The notes under the pieces: model-generated
Told to the model about the DNA's origin: nothing
The model's input: only the letters and a program-made list of their open reading frames with translations
Database searches by the model: none
Assembly: GCA_900552845.1 (NCBI GenBank)
Contig: USBC01000020.1
Span: 1-17,943 of the forward strand
Source of the DNA: an uncultured Oscillospiraceae bacterium
GTDB lineage: Bacteria > Bacillota > Clostridia > Oscillospirales > Ruminococcaceae
Length of the DNA: 17,943 nt
Direction of reading: 5' to 3'
Made by a program: the position numbers and the translations under genes
Shown here: positions 5,528-12,669 of the stretch, piece after piece
Layout of the letters: every line of letters starts with the position of its first letter
Numbering within the stretch: position 1 is the first letter of the stretch

Positions 5528-6166
5528 TTATAGTTCTTGCGTTGTATGACCGGGACAATAGGGGCGCAGTGGGCAGCGTTCGCACTGCGGTTTGCGTGCG
5601 ATACAGTATTCTCGTCCCAATAGTACCATGCGGTGACAGAATCCGGTTGATTTTTCAGGGGGGATCTTCTCCCTAAGCTGCATTTCAACTTTGTAAGGAT
5701 CCTTTGAAGAAGATAGCCCCAGCAGATTGGTGATGCGAATGCAGTGAGTATCGCAGACATAGGAGGGTTGACCGTAGATGTCGCCGCAGATTAGATTGGC
5801 GGTCTTCCGTCCGACACCGGGAAGCTTGGTCAATTCCTCAATGCTGTCCGGTACGATGTTGTTGTATTTATCCCGAAGCATTTTACACATTTCTACGATG
5901 TCGTGTGCTTTGGTGTGATAAAAGCCGCAACTGCGTACCATTTCCTCAACATCGGTTACGTTGGCTTCTGCAAAGGCTGTGATAGAGGGGTAGCGCGCAA
6001 ATAGCGCAGGGGCTACTTGATTAACGCGAGCATCGGTACACTGTGCTGCCAGCCGTACAGCAATAAGGAGTTCATGTGGGACACGATATAGGAGGGAGCA
6101 TAGCTCCTGTGGGTACAGTTTTTCCAACTCATCAATAATGCGGGCAACACGCTCATTTTCCGACAT
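5528..6166 (-). CDS. nth: Endonuclease III (DNA glycosylase/AP lyase)
   Basis: This 212-residue base-excision repair enzyme removes oxidised pyrimidines and cleaves the abasic site. The helix-hairpin-helix LPGVGRKTANLI (115-126) carries the catalytic Lys121, the catalytic Asp139 is in CDTHCIR, and the C-terminal [4Fe-4S] cluster has the classic C-x6-C-x2-C-x5-C spacing (C188, C195, C198, C204). The ORF is open up to 6220, but the start is placed at ATG 6166. AAAGGAG lies 10 bases upstream, and the promoter predicted at 6192-6220 would begin transcription near 6185, downstream of the longer start. Nth is the first gene of the minus-strand operon and is divergent from spoIIGA. Confidence 0.95.
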   Translation of the reverse strand: MSENERVARIIDELEKLYPQELCSLLYRVPHELLIAVRLAAQCTDARVNQVAPALFARYPSITAFAEANVTDVEEMVRSCGFYHTKAHDIVEMCKMLRDKYNNIVPDSIEELTKLPGVGRKTANLICGDIYGQPSYVCDTHCIRITNLLGLSSSKDPYKVEMQLREKIPPEKSTGFCHRMVLLGREYCIARKPQCERCPLRPYCPGHTTQEL

Positions 6167-6191
6167 TTTTGTCACACTCCTTTCTGCAACA

Positions 6192-6220
6192 ATGATAAGG
6201 ACTAATGGGCAAATTGTCAA
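6192..6220 (-). promoter_or_regulatory. Sigma-A promoter of the nth operon
   Basis: On the minus strand TTGACA (6220-6215) and TATCAT (6197-6192) are spaced by 17 bases. The predicted leader is about 19 bases, which supports ATG 6166 as the nth start. Confidence 0.78.
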
Positions 6221-6236
6221 GACGGGACAGTCACGC

Positions 6237-6270
6237 TTCGACCGTTTCTATCCGGTCAAAAGCTTACAAT
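6237..6270 (+). promoter_or_regulatory. Candidate Spo0A-dependent promoter of spoIIGA-sigE (22-bp spacer)
   Basis: TACAAT (6265-6270) is a good -10, but no -35 is found at 16-18 bases. TTCGAC (6237-6242) lies exactly 22 bases upstream, and TTCGACC (6237-6243) is the reverse complement of a 6/7 match to the 0A box TGTCGAA. The B. subtilis spoIIG promoter is known for a 22-bp spacer with Spo0A bound over the -35. The similarity is seen here by eye and is not proven. Confidence 0.5.
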
Positions 6271-6308
6271 AAAACTGAACTGATGATGGGAAAGGGCGGT
6301 GAAAACAA

Positions 6309-7166
6309 ATGAAGATATACGGTGATGTACTGGCAGCAGTCAATTTTACCGTAACACTTTTAATTCTGCATCTGTGCGGACGAATAATGGGCATACGCCC
6401 AGGGAGAACAGCAAAGTACATATCGGCAGCATTAGGAGCGGCTGCTGCGTTCATCATTTTTGTGCCGATCCATTCGATGATAGGGCAGATTTTGTACCGA
6501 CTGGCGGTTTCCGTTTTGCTGGTTGGGGTGGCGTTCCCGTCCCTGAGCCACGGTCGGCTGCTGCGCGCAATTGGCGTTTTCTACATCGTGAGTATCGTTT
6601 TTGCAGGGATTACTGTATTGCTTATCTCAGTGGATCCGGATATCGGCTTTTATACTGCGAATGGTGTCGTTTATTATAATATCAGTCCGCTGTTGCTGTT
6701 GGGCTGCATGATGGCATCGTATATCGCAGTAACGCTCTATGATCGATTCACAGCCCTCCGCCTGCCTAAGCGGGATCTTTATCGAATTGACATAGAACGG
6801 CGAGGCAGTGATATATCACTACTGGCGCTGGCAGATAGCGGAAATCGGCTGGTGGAACCATTTTCCGGATTGCCGGTGCTGGTGGTGAATGCTGCCGAGG
6901 TGTGGGGCCTTTTAAGCACTGAAGAAAGACGGGTGATACGGGAAAATGATACCGAGGCGGCACTGCCGGAACTTAGGTGGGTGCTTGCAGGAACCGTGAC
7001 AGGCTGTGAGCTTTTGCCGGCTTTTCGCCCAGAGAGAATGTCTATTATAATAAATGGTCGAAGGGCGGAACTGGGGGGATATTTCGCAGCGGTCGGAGCG
7101 CGGGATATCGGAGACGGAAATTACTGCGCTGTATTTAACCCTAAAATGATACAGGTTTTGCTGTGA
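6309..7166 (+). CDS. spoIIGA: Sporulation sigma-E processing peptidase SpoIIGA
   Basis: This is a 285-residue membrane-embedded aspartic protease that cleaves the pro-sequence of sigma-E at the mother-cell side of the sporulation septum. About five hydrophobic helices fill residues 1-145, and a soluble C-terminal protease domain follows. The catalytic ADSGNRL motif is at 175-181, with Asp176 as the active aspartate, and the final segment (FNPKMIQ) matches the end of the family. Length is close to that of B. subtilis SpoIIGA. The ATG at 6309 follows GGTGA (6298-6302) with 6-base spacing. sigE, which encodes its substrate, begins 10 bases after its stop, the usual spoIIG operon order. Activation in vivo normally also needs SpoIIR, which is not in the window. 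Confidence 0.95.
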   Translation: MKIYGDVLAAVNFTVTLLILHLCGRIMGIRPGRTAKYISAALGAAAAFIIFVPIHSMIGQILYRLAVSVLLVGVAFPSLSHGRLLRAIGVFYIVSIVFAGITVLLISVDPDIGFYTANGVVYYNISPLLLLGCMMASYIAVTLYDRFTALRLPKRDLYRIDIERRGSDISLLALADSGNRLVEPFSGLPVLVVNAAEVWGLLSTEERRVIRENDTEAALPELRWVLAGTVTGCELLPAFRPERMSIIINGRRAELGGYFAAVGARDIGDGNYCAVFNPKMIQVLL

Positions 7167-7176
7167 GGTGAGTAAA

Positions 7177-7884
7177 ATGCAATTGATGGAACGACTGATA
7201 AATAAGCTGCGGAAATGTTTTTTGAAAAATTATCTGGAGATCTATTATATCAATGGGCCGGATAACCTGCCGCCGCCCTTGAGCCGGGAGCAGGAGACGG
7301 CAGTGTTTTTACGGCTTGGAGAAGGCGATCCCAAGGCAAGGGATATTCTTATCACCCACAACCTGCGTTTGGTGGTTTATATTGCGCGCAAATTTGAATC
7401 CACGGGAATCGGGATAGAGGATTTGATTTCCATCGGAACAATCGGACTGATAAAAGCGGTGAATACCTTTTGCCCCGCCAGGAATATCAAACTTGCTACC
7501 TATGCCTCTCGTTGTATTGAAAATGAGATATTGATGTATCTGCGAAAGACCCAAAACCAGAAAACAGAGGTCTCTATTGACGAGCCGTTGAATGTGGATT
7601 GGGATGGGAATGAACTACTGTTATCGGATATCTTGGGAACAGACGGCGACACCGTGAATCGAGGGCTGGAACAGGAGGCAGAGAGAAGCGCCTTGCGTGG
7701 TTTGGTGAATGCATTGGACGAGAGGGAGCAGCGCATTATGCGGCTTCGCTTTGGTCTGGACGACGGCGAAGAACACACCCAAAAGGAGGTAGCCGATATG
7801 ATCGGAATATCACAGTCGTATATCTCCCGGCTGGAAAAAAAGATTATTCGTAAACTGCGGGAGGATATGCGGCAAATCTACTGA
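7177..7884 (+). CDS. sigE: RNA polymerase sporulation sigma factor SigE (pro-sigma-E)
   Basis: This 235-residue early mother-cell sigma factor is made as an inactive precursor. The N-terminus is an amphipathic, basic pro-segment that ends in EIYYINGPDNLPPPLS. It corresponds to the B. subtilis EVYYIGG region where SpoIIGA cuts, here near Tyr23-Tyr24. Region 2 follows (NLRLVVYIARKFESTG, then LATYASRCIENEILMYLR), then a SIDEPLNVDWDGNELLLSD linker typical of SigE, and region 4 with the helix-turn-helix TQKEVADMIGISQSYISRLE. GTG 7168 is in frame, but ATG 7177 is chosen because GAGGTGA (7164-7170) is ideally spaced from it. The ribosome site overlaps the spoIIGA stop, indicating coupled translation. 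SigG, adjacent in many spore formers, does not follow. Confidence 0.96.
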   Translation: MQLMERLINKLRKCFLKNYLEIYYINGPDNLPPPLSREQETAVFLRLGEGDPKARDILITHNLRLVVYIARKFESTGIGIEDLISIGTIGLIKAVNTFCPARNIKLATYASRCIENEILMYLRKTQNQKTEVSIDEPLNVDWDGNELLLSDILGTDGDTVNRGLEQEAERSALRGLVNALDEREQRIMRLRFGLDDGEEHTQKEVADMIGISQSYISRLEKKIIRKLREDMRQIY

Positions 7885-7888
7885 AACC

Positions 7889-7918
7889 AACCGCCGGAGC
7901 AGATTGCAGCCGGTGGTT
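7889..7918 (+). terminator. Possible terminator hairpin after sigE
   Basis: AACCGCCGG (7889-7897) pairs with CCGGTGGTT (7910-7918) over 9 bp with one G-T pair and a 12-base loop. The following AGTTCTCT is only weakly T-rich, so termination may be inefficient. Confidence 0.5.
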
Positions 7919-7994
7919 AGTTCTCTATCGCTAATATCAAGTTGGGGTATAAACGGAATAAAAAGAATAACTGACGAAATGTGCAGAATTGCTG

Positions 7995-8024
7995 TTGCAT
8001 TGACAGTGGGGAAAATGCTATACT
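7995..8024 (+). promoter_or_regulatory. Extended -10 promoter for the coiled-coil protein and cdaA-cdaR
   Basis: TATACT (8019-8024) is preceded by TGC, an extended -10. TTGCAT (7995-8000) lies 18 bases upstream. A TTGACA at 7999-8004 is too close (14-base spacer) to be the -35. The predicted leader to the GTG start is about 30 bases. Confidence 0.6.
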
Positions 8025-8060
8025 GATTCTAGTTATAACAGTAAAAAGGAGTGTGTTTTT

Positions 8061-8786
8061 GTGCAGGAGGCAAAGCATTTTCCCACTGCAATGTTCGGAT
8101 TTGAGCGTAAGGCAGTGCTGAACTATATTTATGAGCAGGACAGACAGACGCGGGAAGCACTGGAGGAATTAGCAGTGCGGAATGATGCACTGGATCATAA
8201 GGCTGCCGAGCTAAGTGAAAAGCTGGAAGTGCTTACCGCACAGTACCAGCATTCAGTGCATGACTGCGAGGAAAAACAACGTCTTTTGTCCGAGCAGGGT
8301 ACAGACAGCTCCCGCATGAGAGAGCGTGCTAATAAGCTGGCAGCACAGCTAAGGGATAAAGAAAACGCCCTGCAGTTGCAGATGGAGTTAAACAAAAAAA
8401 TACAGGCCAGGGTAAATGAGCAGGAAACAGCCCTGAATGCTTTGCGGGCGGAGCTGAACGAGGCAAAGCTGCAGGCAGATCTTTTTAAGGGACGACATGA
8501 AGACTTTAATGGGCTGAAAAAGCAGTTGGACGAAATAAGAGCGCAATTTGCCGAACGGCTGAATCAGTTTGAGAAGGATTTTAATCGTCTGGAGGCGGAA
8601 GTGCCCTGCTGCCGTATGGCTGCCCGGTGCAACGGCAGCGAAAAAGAAGTGAGTCCGGTGGAAAAGCCAAAGGTACATAAGGTAACGCTGCGCCGCAGAG
8701 AGACGGTACAGCAGCCGGAGGAGCCGGGACAAGCTGCAGGCAGTGCAGGAAACCGCGTCTGCAAGATCCTGAATGAGTGGAAGTGA
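8061..8786 (+). CDS. DivIVA-like coiled-coil protein
   Basis: The product has 241 residues. The N-terminal FPTAMFGFERKAVLNYI (7-23) resembles the membrane-targeting start of DivIVA/GpsB proteins (a G-Y/F-x-x-x-x-V-x-x-Y/F-I pattern). A long, nearly uninterrupted coiled coil of Glu, Lys, Gln, Leu and Ala follows (about 28-180). Then come a short Cys-containing segment (PCCRMAARC), a basic patch (VHKVTLRRRE) and a variable tail. No enzyme motif is seen. The start is GTG 8061, with AAAAAGGAG (8044-8050) upstream. The cdaA ATG follows the stop by 8 bases, so this protein is probably co-expressed with the c-di-AMP synthase. A scaffold or cell-division/cell-pole role is an inference from the N-terminal motif and architecture. 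Confidence 0.72.
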   Translation: MQEAKHFPTAMFGFERKAVLNYIYEQDRQTREALEELAVRNDALDHKAAELSEKLEVLTAQYQHSVHDCEEKQRLLSEQGTDSSRMRERANKLAAQLRDKENALQLQMELNKKIQARVNEQETALNALRAELNEAKLQADLFKGRHEDFNGLKKQLDEIRAQFAERLNQFEKDFNRLEAEVPCCRMAARCNGSEKEVSPVEKPKVHKVTLRRRETVQQPEEPGQAAGSAGNRVCKILNEWK

Positions 8787-8794
8787 TGTGACCG

Positions 8795-9700
8795 ATGTTC
8801 AAGTCAATTACCTCAATAGAGGCATTATGGGATATTCTGCGCAGTATTCGTGTGCAGGATATTTTGGATATCCTCATTGTCGCATATCTTGTTTATAAGC
8901 TGATCAACCTGCTGCGGGAGACCCGTGCCGGGCAGCTGATCAAGGGCGTTATCGGTATTGTTTTGGTGTATGTACTGGCACGGGCATTTCAGCTTCGTGC
9001 AGTTAGTGCCATTATACGCTATTTGATTACCTACGGTGTGTTTGCGCTGTTAATTATTTTTCAGCCGGAATTGCGCAAAATACTGGAGAAGCTGGGACGC
9101 ACCAGCATTTCCTTGACGCAGATCAGAAAAACTGTAAACAGTATAGGTGGCAACAGCTTTGAGAGCAACAGTAATGTGGTGCGGTGCATCAATGCAATTT
9201 GCGACAGTTGCGCAATGCTCTCTAAGGAACGAACCGGCGCCCTGATTGTTATTGAACGTACCACACGACTGGGAGATATTATTGCGACCGGCACATTGGT
9301 AGATGCAAGCCCTTCTGCCGAGCTGATCCGCAACATTTTTTTCAAGAATTCTCCGCTGCATGACGGAGCTATGCTGATTCGGGACGGACGGGTATATGCG
9401 GCGGGCTGTTTCTTGCCGCTTTCCAATAATTACGACATCAGCCGTACATTGGGAACCCGTCATCGGGCAGCGCTGGGCATGTCGGAGGTCAGTGATGCGA
9501 TGATTGTTATCGTCTCGGAGGAAACGGGTGCGATTTCGGTTGCAAAAGACGGTAAGCTGAATCTGCGGCTGACGGTAAACAGCTTGAATTCCATTCTGTG
9601 TGACGAATTACTCTCGGAGCAGGAAACGAAGAAGAACAGCGCGATGGATACGCTGGTGAGTCTTTTCAGGAGAAATGGACATGAACAAGAATCAAAGTGA
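8795..9700 (+). CDS. cdaA: Diadenylate cyclase CdaA (c-di-AMP synthase)
   Basis: This 301-residue membrane enzyme condenses two ATP into cyclic di-AMP, which controls potassium and osmolyte balance and cell-wall homeostasis in Firmicutes. Three N-terminal TM helices (about 23-39, 51-67, 72-89) precede the DAC domain. Its two signatures are present: LHDGAM with Asp190-Gly191-Ala192, and GTRHRAALG with Arg222-His223-Arg224. Length is a little above the 273 residues of B. subtilis CdaA because of the C-terminal tail. The ribosome site is weak (GGAAG about 11 bases upstream), consistent with translation coupled to the upstream coiled-coil gene, whose stop is 8 bases before. Its 3' end overlaps cdaR. 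Confidence 0.96.
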   Translation: MFKSITSIEALWDILRSIRVQDILDILIVAYLVYKLINLLRETRAGQLIKGVIGIVLVYVLARAFQLRAVSAIIRYLITYGVFALLIIFQPELRKILEKLGRTSISLTQIRKTVNSIGGNSFESNSNVVRCINAICDSCAMLSKERTGALIVIERTTRLGDIIATGTLVDASPSAELIRNIFFKNSPLHDGAMLIRDGRVYAAGCFLPLSNNYDISRTLGTRHRAALGMSEVSDAMIVIVSEETGAISVAKDGKLNLRLTVNSLNSILCDELLSEQETKKNSAMDTLVSLFRRNGHEQESK

Positions 9701-10949
9701 GTCGGTCAATTCCGCTGCTGACCGCCCTAAGACACTACGGATCATTTTATCGCTTGTTATTGCGTTCTTTGTATGGATGGCTGCAATGTTGGCAGCGCCG
9801 GAGATCACAAAGCATATTAAAGATGTTCCAATCACCGTAGATATCCCTACCAGCGCAATGTTGGAGGTGGTTGAGGGGGAAGACACCAAGGTTTCGCTGG
9901 TGCTCGATGGTAAGCAGTTTGAGATTGGCAATTATGGTCCCGAAAACGTTCGGGTGATCGCTGATGCATCTGCGATTACTGAGCCGGGCACCTACGAAGT
10001 TCCGTTGATTGTGAGCGATAACGGCACAAGAAGCTACTCGGTTACATCAATTTCCCCTGCCACCGTTTCGTTGACCTTTGAGGCGCGTACCAAGAAATTG
10101 CTGCAGATTCAACCGAGCATTACAGGGTTGACTACGCCGGATAATTATATTGCGCCTGAAAATGAGATCACCTTGGATCCGTCTGCTGTGGAGATCAGCG
10201 GTGCGGAGAGTTTTATCTCCCGCGTGGAACGTGCTGTAATCGAGGTGAACTTTACTCGCGAAGTGAGCAGTACCCAAAGTCAGAATTCCAAGATTGTGTA
10301 TTATGATGAGAACGGCAACCGTTTGGAGACAGAGCATATTTCTTATTTTCATCAAGATGTAAGCTCTGTCGCAATAACTATCCCCGTAAAGAGGGTGGCG
10401 ACGCTTCCCTTAAGTGTTTCGTTCCTCAATGTACCGGAGAATTTCCCCGAAGAAGAGCTTTCGTACAGCCTTTCGGTGGATTCCATTACTGTGGCAGCGG
10501 AGGATTCTGTGTTGCGCAACCACAGCAGCTTGGTGTTGGGCTATATCGACTTTAAGCAGATGAATCTTCTGACCTCATCGCAGATGGACTTCGCTGTGCA
10601 GTTGCCGGACGGCTTCACAGATATGGACGATATAGAGGTTGTAACGGTTTCTTTTGACGCCGATGATCTTGCCTCTACCAATTTGAGCCTGAAAAACTTC
10701 CAAATAGTGAATATCCCGGACGGCTATACGGCTACGGTAAATGAAGAATCACTGCGCGTTCACGTGATTGGCAGAAAGAGCATTATAAGCGGTATTTCGG
10801 CAGGCGACTTTGTGGTGAAGGTCGACCTCTCTGACATAAACCTGCGCAGTGGCAAGTACGAGATCCCTGTTTCCATTTATGCACCAACCAAGGGCTTTGT
10901 ATGGGCGGTGGGCGAGTATAGTGTAACCGTCCAAGCAAAAGCGGGATAA
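9681..10949 (+). CDS. cdaR: YbbR-domain regulator of CdaA (CdaR)
   Basis: This 422-residue membrane-anchored protein modulates diadenylate cyclase activity by direct contact with CdaA. One TM helix lies near the N-terminus (LRIILSLVIAFFVWMAAML, about 20-38). The extracytoplasmic part is a chain of YbbR-type beta domains, seen as recurring units that begin with VPITVDIPT, LLQIQPSITG, LPLSVSFLNVPENF and LKNFQIVNIPDGY. ATG 9681 is chosen over ATG 9675 because AGGAG (9668-9672) is 8 bases from it. The gene overlaps the end of cdaA by 20 bases, so translation is coupled. In many Firmicutes glmM follows, but here a terminator-like hairpin and an unrelated FAD protein gene come next. Confidence 0.93.
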   Translation: MNKNQSESVNSAADRPKTLRIILSLVIAFFVWMAAMLAAPEITKHIKDVPITVDIPTSAMLEVVEGEDTKVSLVLDGKQFEIGNYGPENVRVIADASAITEPGTYEVPLIVSDNGTRSYSVTSISPATVSLTFEARTKKLLQIQPSITGLTTPDNYIAPENEITLDPSAVEISGAESFISRVERAVIEVNFTREVSSTQSQNSKIVYYDENGNRLETEHISYFHQDVSSVAITIPVKRVATLPLSVSFLNVPENFPEEELSYSLSVDSITVAAEDSVLRNHSSLVLGYIDFKQMNLLTSSQMDFAVQLPDGFTDMDDIEVVTVSFDADDLASTNLSLKNFQIVNIPDGYTATVNEESLRVHVIGRKSIISGISAGDFVVKVDLSDINLRSGKYEIPVSIYAPTKGFVWAVGEYSVTVQAKAG

Positions 10950-10963
10950 ATTAACGATAGACT

Positions 10964-11002
10964 TTCGGCTCTGCTTGTTTTGGGCAGGGCTGAATTTTCT
11001 TT
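10964..11002 (+). terminator. Terminator-like hairpin between cdaR and the FAD protein gene
   Basis: TTCGGCTCTGC (10964-10974) pairs with GCAGGGCTGAA (10984-10994) over 11 bp with two G-T wobbles. TTTTCTTT follows (10995-11002). The next gene's ribosome site begins 4 bases later, and I see no promoter between, so it may be a leaky terminator or attenuator. Confidence 0.65.
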
Positions 11003-11016
11003 CACGGGAGTTAATA

Positions 11017-12603
11017 ATGAGCATTTATCTGATAAACAATATTATAGTCCCACTGGAAAGTGAAGCTGACTTTCGGAGGGAGGCATTGCGGGCATTACGA
11101 TGCCGCAGCAGCGATCTTTTGGCTGTAGATATATATCGCAAAAGCATAGATGCACGAAAAAAAGATAATATCCGGCTAAACTATACCGTTGCAGCAACGC
11201 TCAAAGAGGGGGCTAGTCTGCCTCAGAACGGAAGGTATCGTTTACTGCAGGAGAAAAAAGCGCAATTTTCACAAGGAAATGAGCCGATGAAGCACCGCCC
11301 GGTAATCATCGGACTGGGACCTGCCGGTATATTTTGCGGGATTACCTTGGCCCGGGCGGGTTACCGACCGATTATTCTTGAGCAGGGCGCCCCAATGGAG
11401 GAACGCTGCAGCGATGTGAATACCTTTTGGCGGGAGCAACGATTGAATGAATCCTCCAATATTCAGTTTGGAGAAGGAGGCGCGGGGACATTCTCTGATG
11501 GAAAGCTGATGACTCGCATCAATGATGGCTTCTGCCGTACGGTGCTGGAGGAATTTGTGACGCATGGCGCTCCAAAGGAAATATTGACCGATGCAAAGCC
11601 GCATATCGGTACTGACCGGTTAAGAACGCTCATTGTAGCAATTCGGAAAGAAATTATTTCACTTGGCGGTGAGGTGCGATTCCATTCACCGGCAGAAGAC
11701 TTGATCGTTAAAGACGGAAAAATTGCCGCCGTTGTCACACGCGGAGAAAAAATCCCATGTGACTGCTTGATATTGGCGCCCGGCAATGCAGCAAGACCGC
11801 TCTTTAGCTGCTGTTTAGCCCGTGAAATTGCCATAGAATCAAAGCCCTTTTCTGTTGGCGCAAGAATTGAGCACTTACAGGAAGCAATAGACGCTGCAAT
11901 GTATGGTGATTATGCCGGTCACCCGAAGCTGGGACACGCAGAATACCAGCTCTCAGAACGTGAACCGGAAACGGGACGGGCAGTTTACACCTTTTGCATG
12001 TGTCCGGGAGGCGTAGTGGTACCGGCAGCTTCCGAGGAAAAATCCATCGTGACAAATGGCATGAGTTATCACAGTCGTGCAGGGGATAATGCCAATGCTG
12101 CGTTAGTTGTCTCCGTAGACCAGCGGGATTTTGGTTCGCATCCTTTAGATGGCGTTTGTTTTCAACAGGCGATAGAACACCGCGCCTTTGCCACGGTGGG
12201 AGATTATTGCGCACCGGCACAGACGGTAGGTCATTTTATGCAGAATATCTCCGGCGCAGAATGGGGCAGGGTGATGCCAACCTACGCAATAGGTGTAAAG
12301 CCGTGTAACTTGTCGAGCATATTGCCGTCTTTCGTGACGGAAGAGATGAGAAAAGGTTTGGCGGTGTTCGAACGCAGGATAAAAGGGTATGCTGCACCGG
12401 ATGCTGTGCTGACGGCACCGGAGACAAGGACTTCCTCCCCGGTACGGATTATACGCGGAGATGACCTGCAAAGTATTTCGACTGCAGGGCTGTATCCCTG
12501 TGGAGAGGGAAGCGGTTATGCCGGCGGTATTATGAGCTCTGCAGTGGACGGTATACGCACGGCAGGCGCAGTTATTGAGCGATTCTGTCCGCCGAATGAT
12601 TGA
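11017..12603 (+). CDS. FAD-dependent dehydrogenase-like protein (COG2509 type)
   Basis: The product has 528 residues. A small N-terminal domain (1-90) precedes a Rossmann dinucleotide fold with VIIGLGPAGIFCGI (97-110) and the acidic end of strand two (ILEQG, about 120-124). Further family signatures are FGEGGAGTFSDGKLMTR (in the FAD-binding region), CMCPGGVVVPA and the C-terminal GLYPCGEGSGYAGGIMSSAVDG that closes the FAD site. The pattern is that of the widespread COG2509 flavoproteins, whose substrate is unknown. The ATG at 11017 is preceded by GGGAG (11006-11010), and the longer reading from 10975 starts inside the terminator hairpin and is rejected. Transcription probably comes by read-through from cdaAR. 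The recJ promoter overlaps its stop codon. Confidence 0.9.
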   Translation: MSIYLINNIIVPLESEADFRREALRALRCRSSDLLAVDIYRKSIDARKKDNIRLNYTVAATLKEGASLPQNGRYRLLQEKKAQFSQGNEPMKHRPVIIGLGPAGIFCGITLARAGYRPIILEQGAPMEERCSDVNTFWREQRLNESSNIQFGEGGAGTFSDGKLMTRINDGFCRTVLEEFVTHGAPKEILTDAKPHIGTDRLRTLIVAIRKEIISLGGEVRFHSPAEDLIVKDGKIAAVVTRGEKIPCDCLILAPGNAARPLFSCCLAREIAIESKPFSVGARIEHLQEAIDAAMYGDYAGHPKLGHAEYQLSEREPETGRAVYTFCMCPGGVVVPAASEEKSIVTNGMSYHSRAGDNANAALVVSVDQRDFGSHPLDGVCFQQAIEHRAFATVGDYCAPAQTVGHFMQNISGAEWGRVMPTYAIGVKPCNLSSILPSFVTEEMRKGLAVFERRIKGYAAPDAVLTAPETRTSSPVRIIRGDDLQSISTAGLYPCGEGSGYAGGIMSSAVDGIRTAGAVIERFCPPND

Positions 12604-12628
12604 ACATTACGACAAAATGTGATATAAT
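12600..12628 (+). promoter_or_regulatory. Sigma-A promoter of recJ
   Basis: TTGAAC (12600-12605) and TATAAT (12623-12628) are spaced by 17 bases. The -35 overlaps the stop codon of the FAD protein gene. The predicted start near 12635 leaves about 35 bases before ATG 12670. Confidence 0.75.
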
Positions 12629-12669
12629 AATCTATCAAATTGACAAGCGACGGAAAGAAGGGCGGCTCG

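Noticed and set aside
6167..6220. Upstream start of Nth adding 18 residues
   Set aside because: It would begin inside the -35 of the predicted nth promoter, and the extra residues do not match the family.
12640..12669. Upstream TTG start for RecJ
   Set aside because: It lies almost at the predicted transcription start and has no ribosome site. ATG 12670 fits the family N-terminus and has GAAGG in front.
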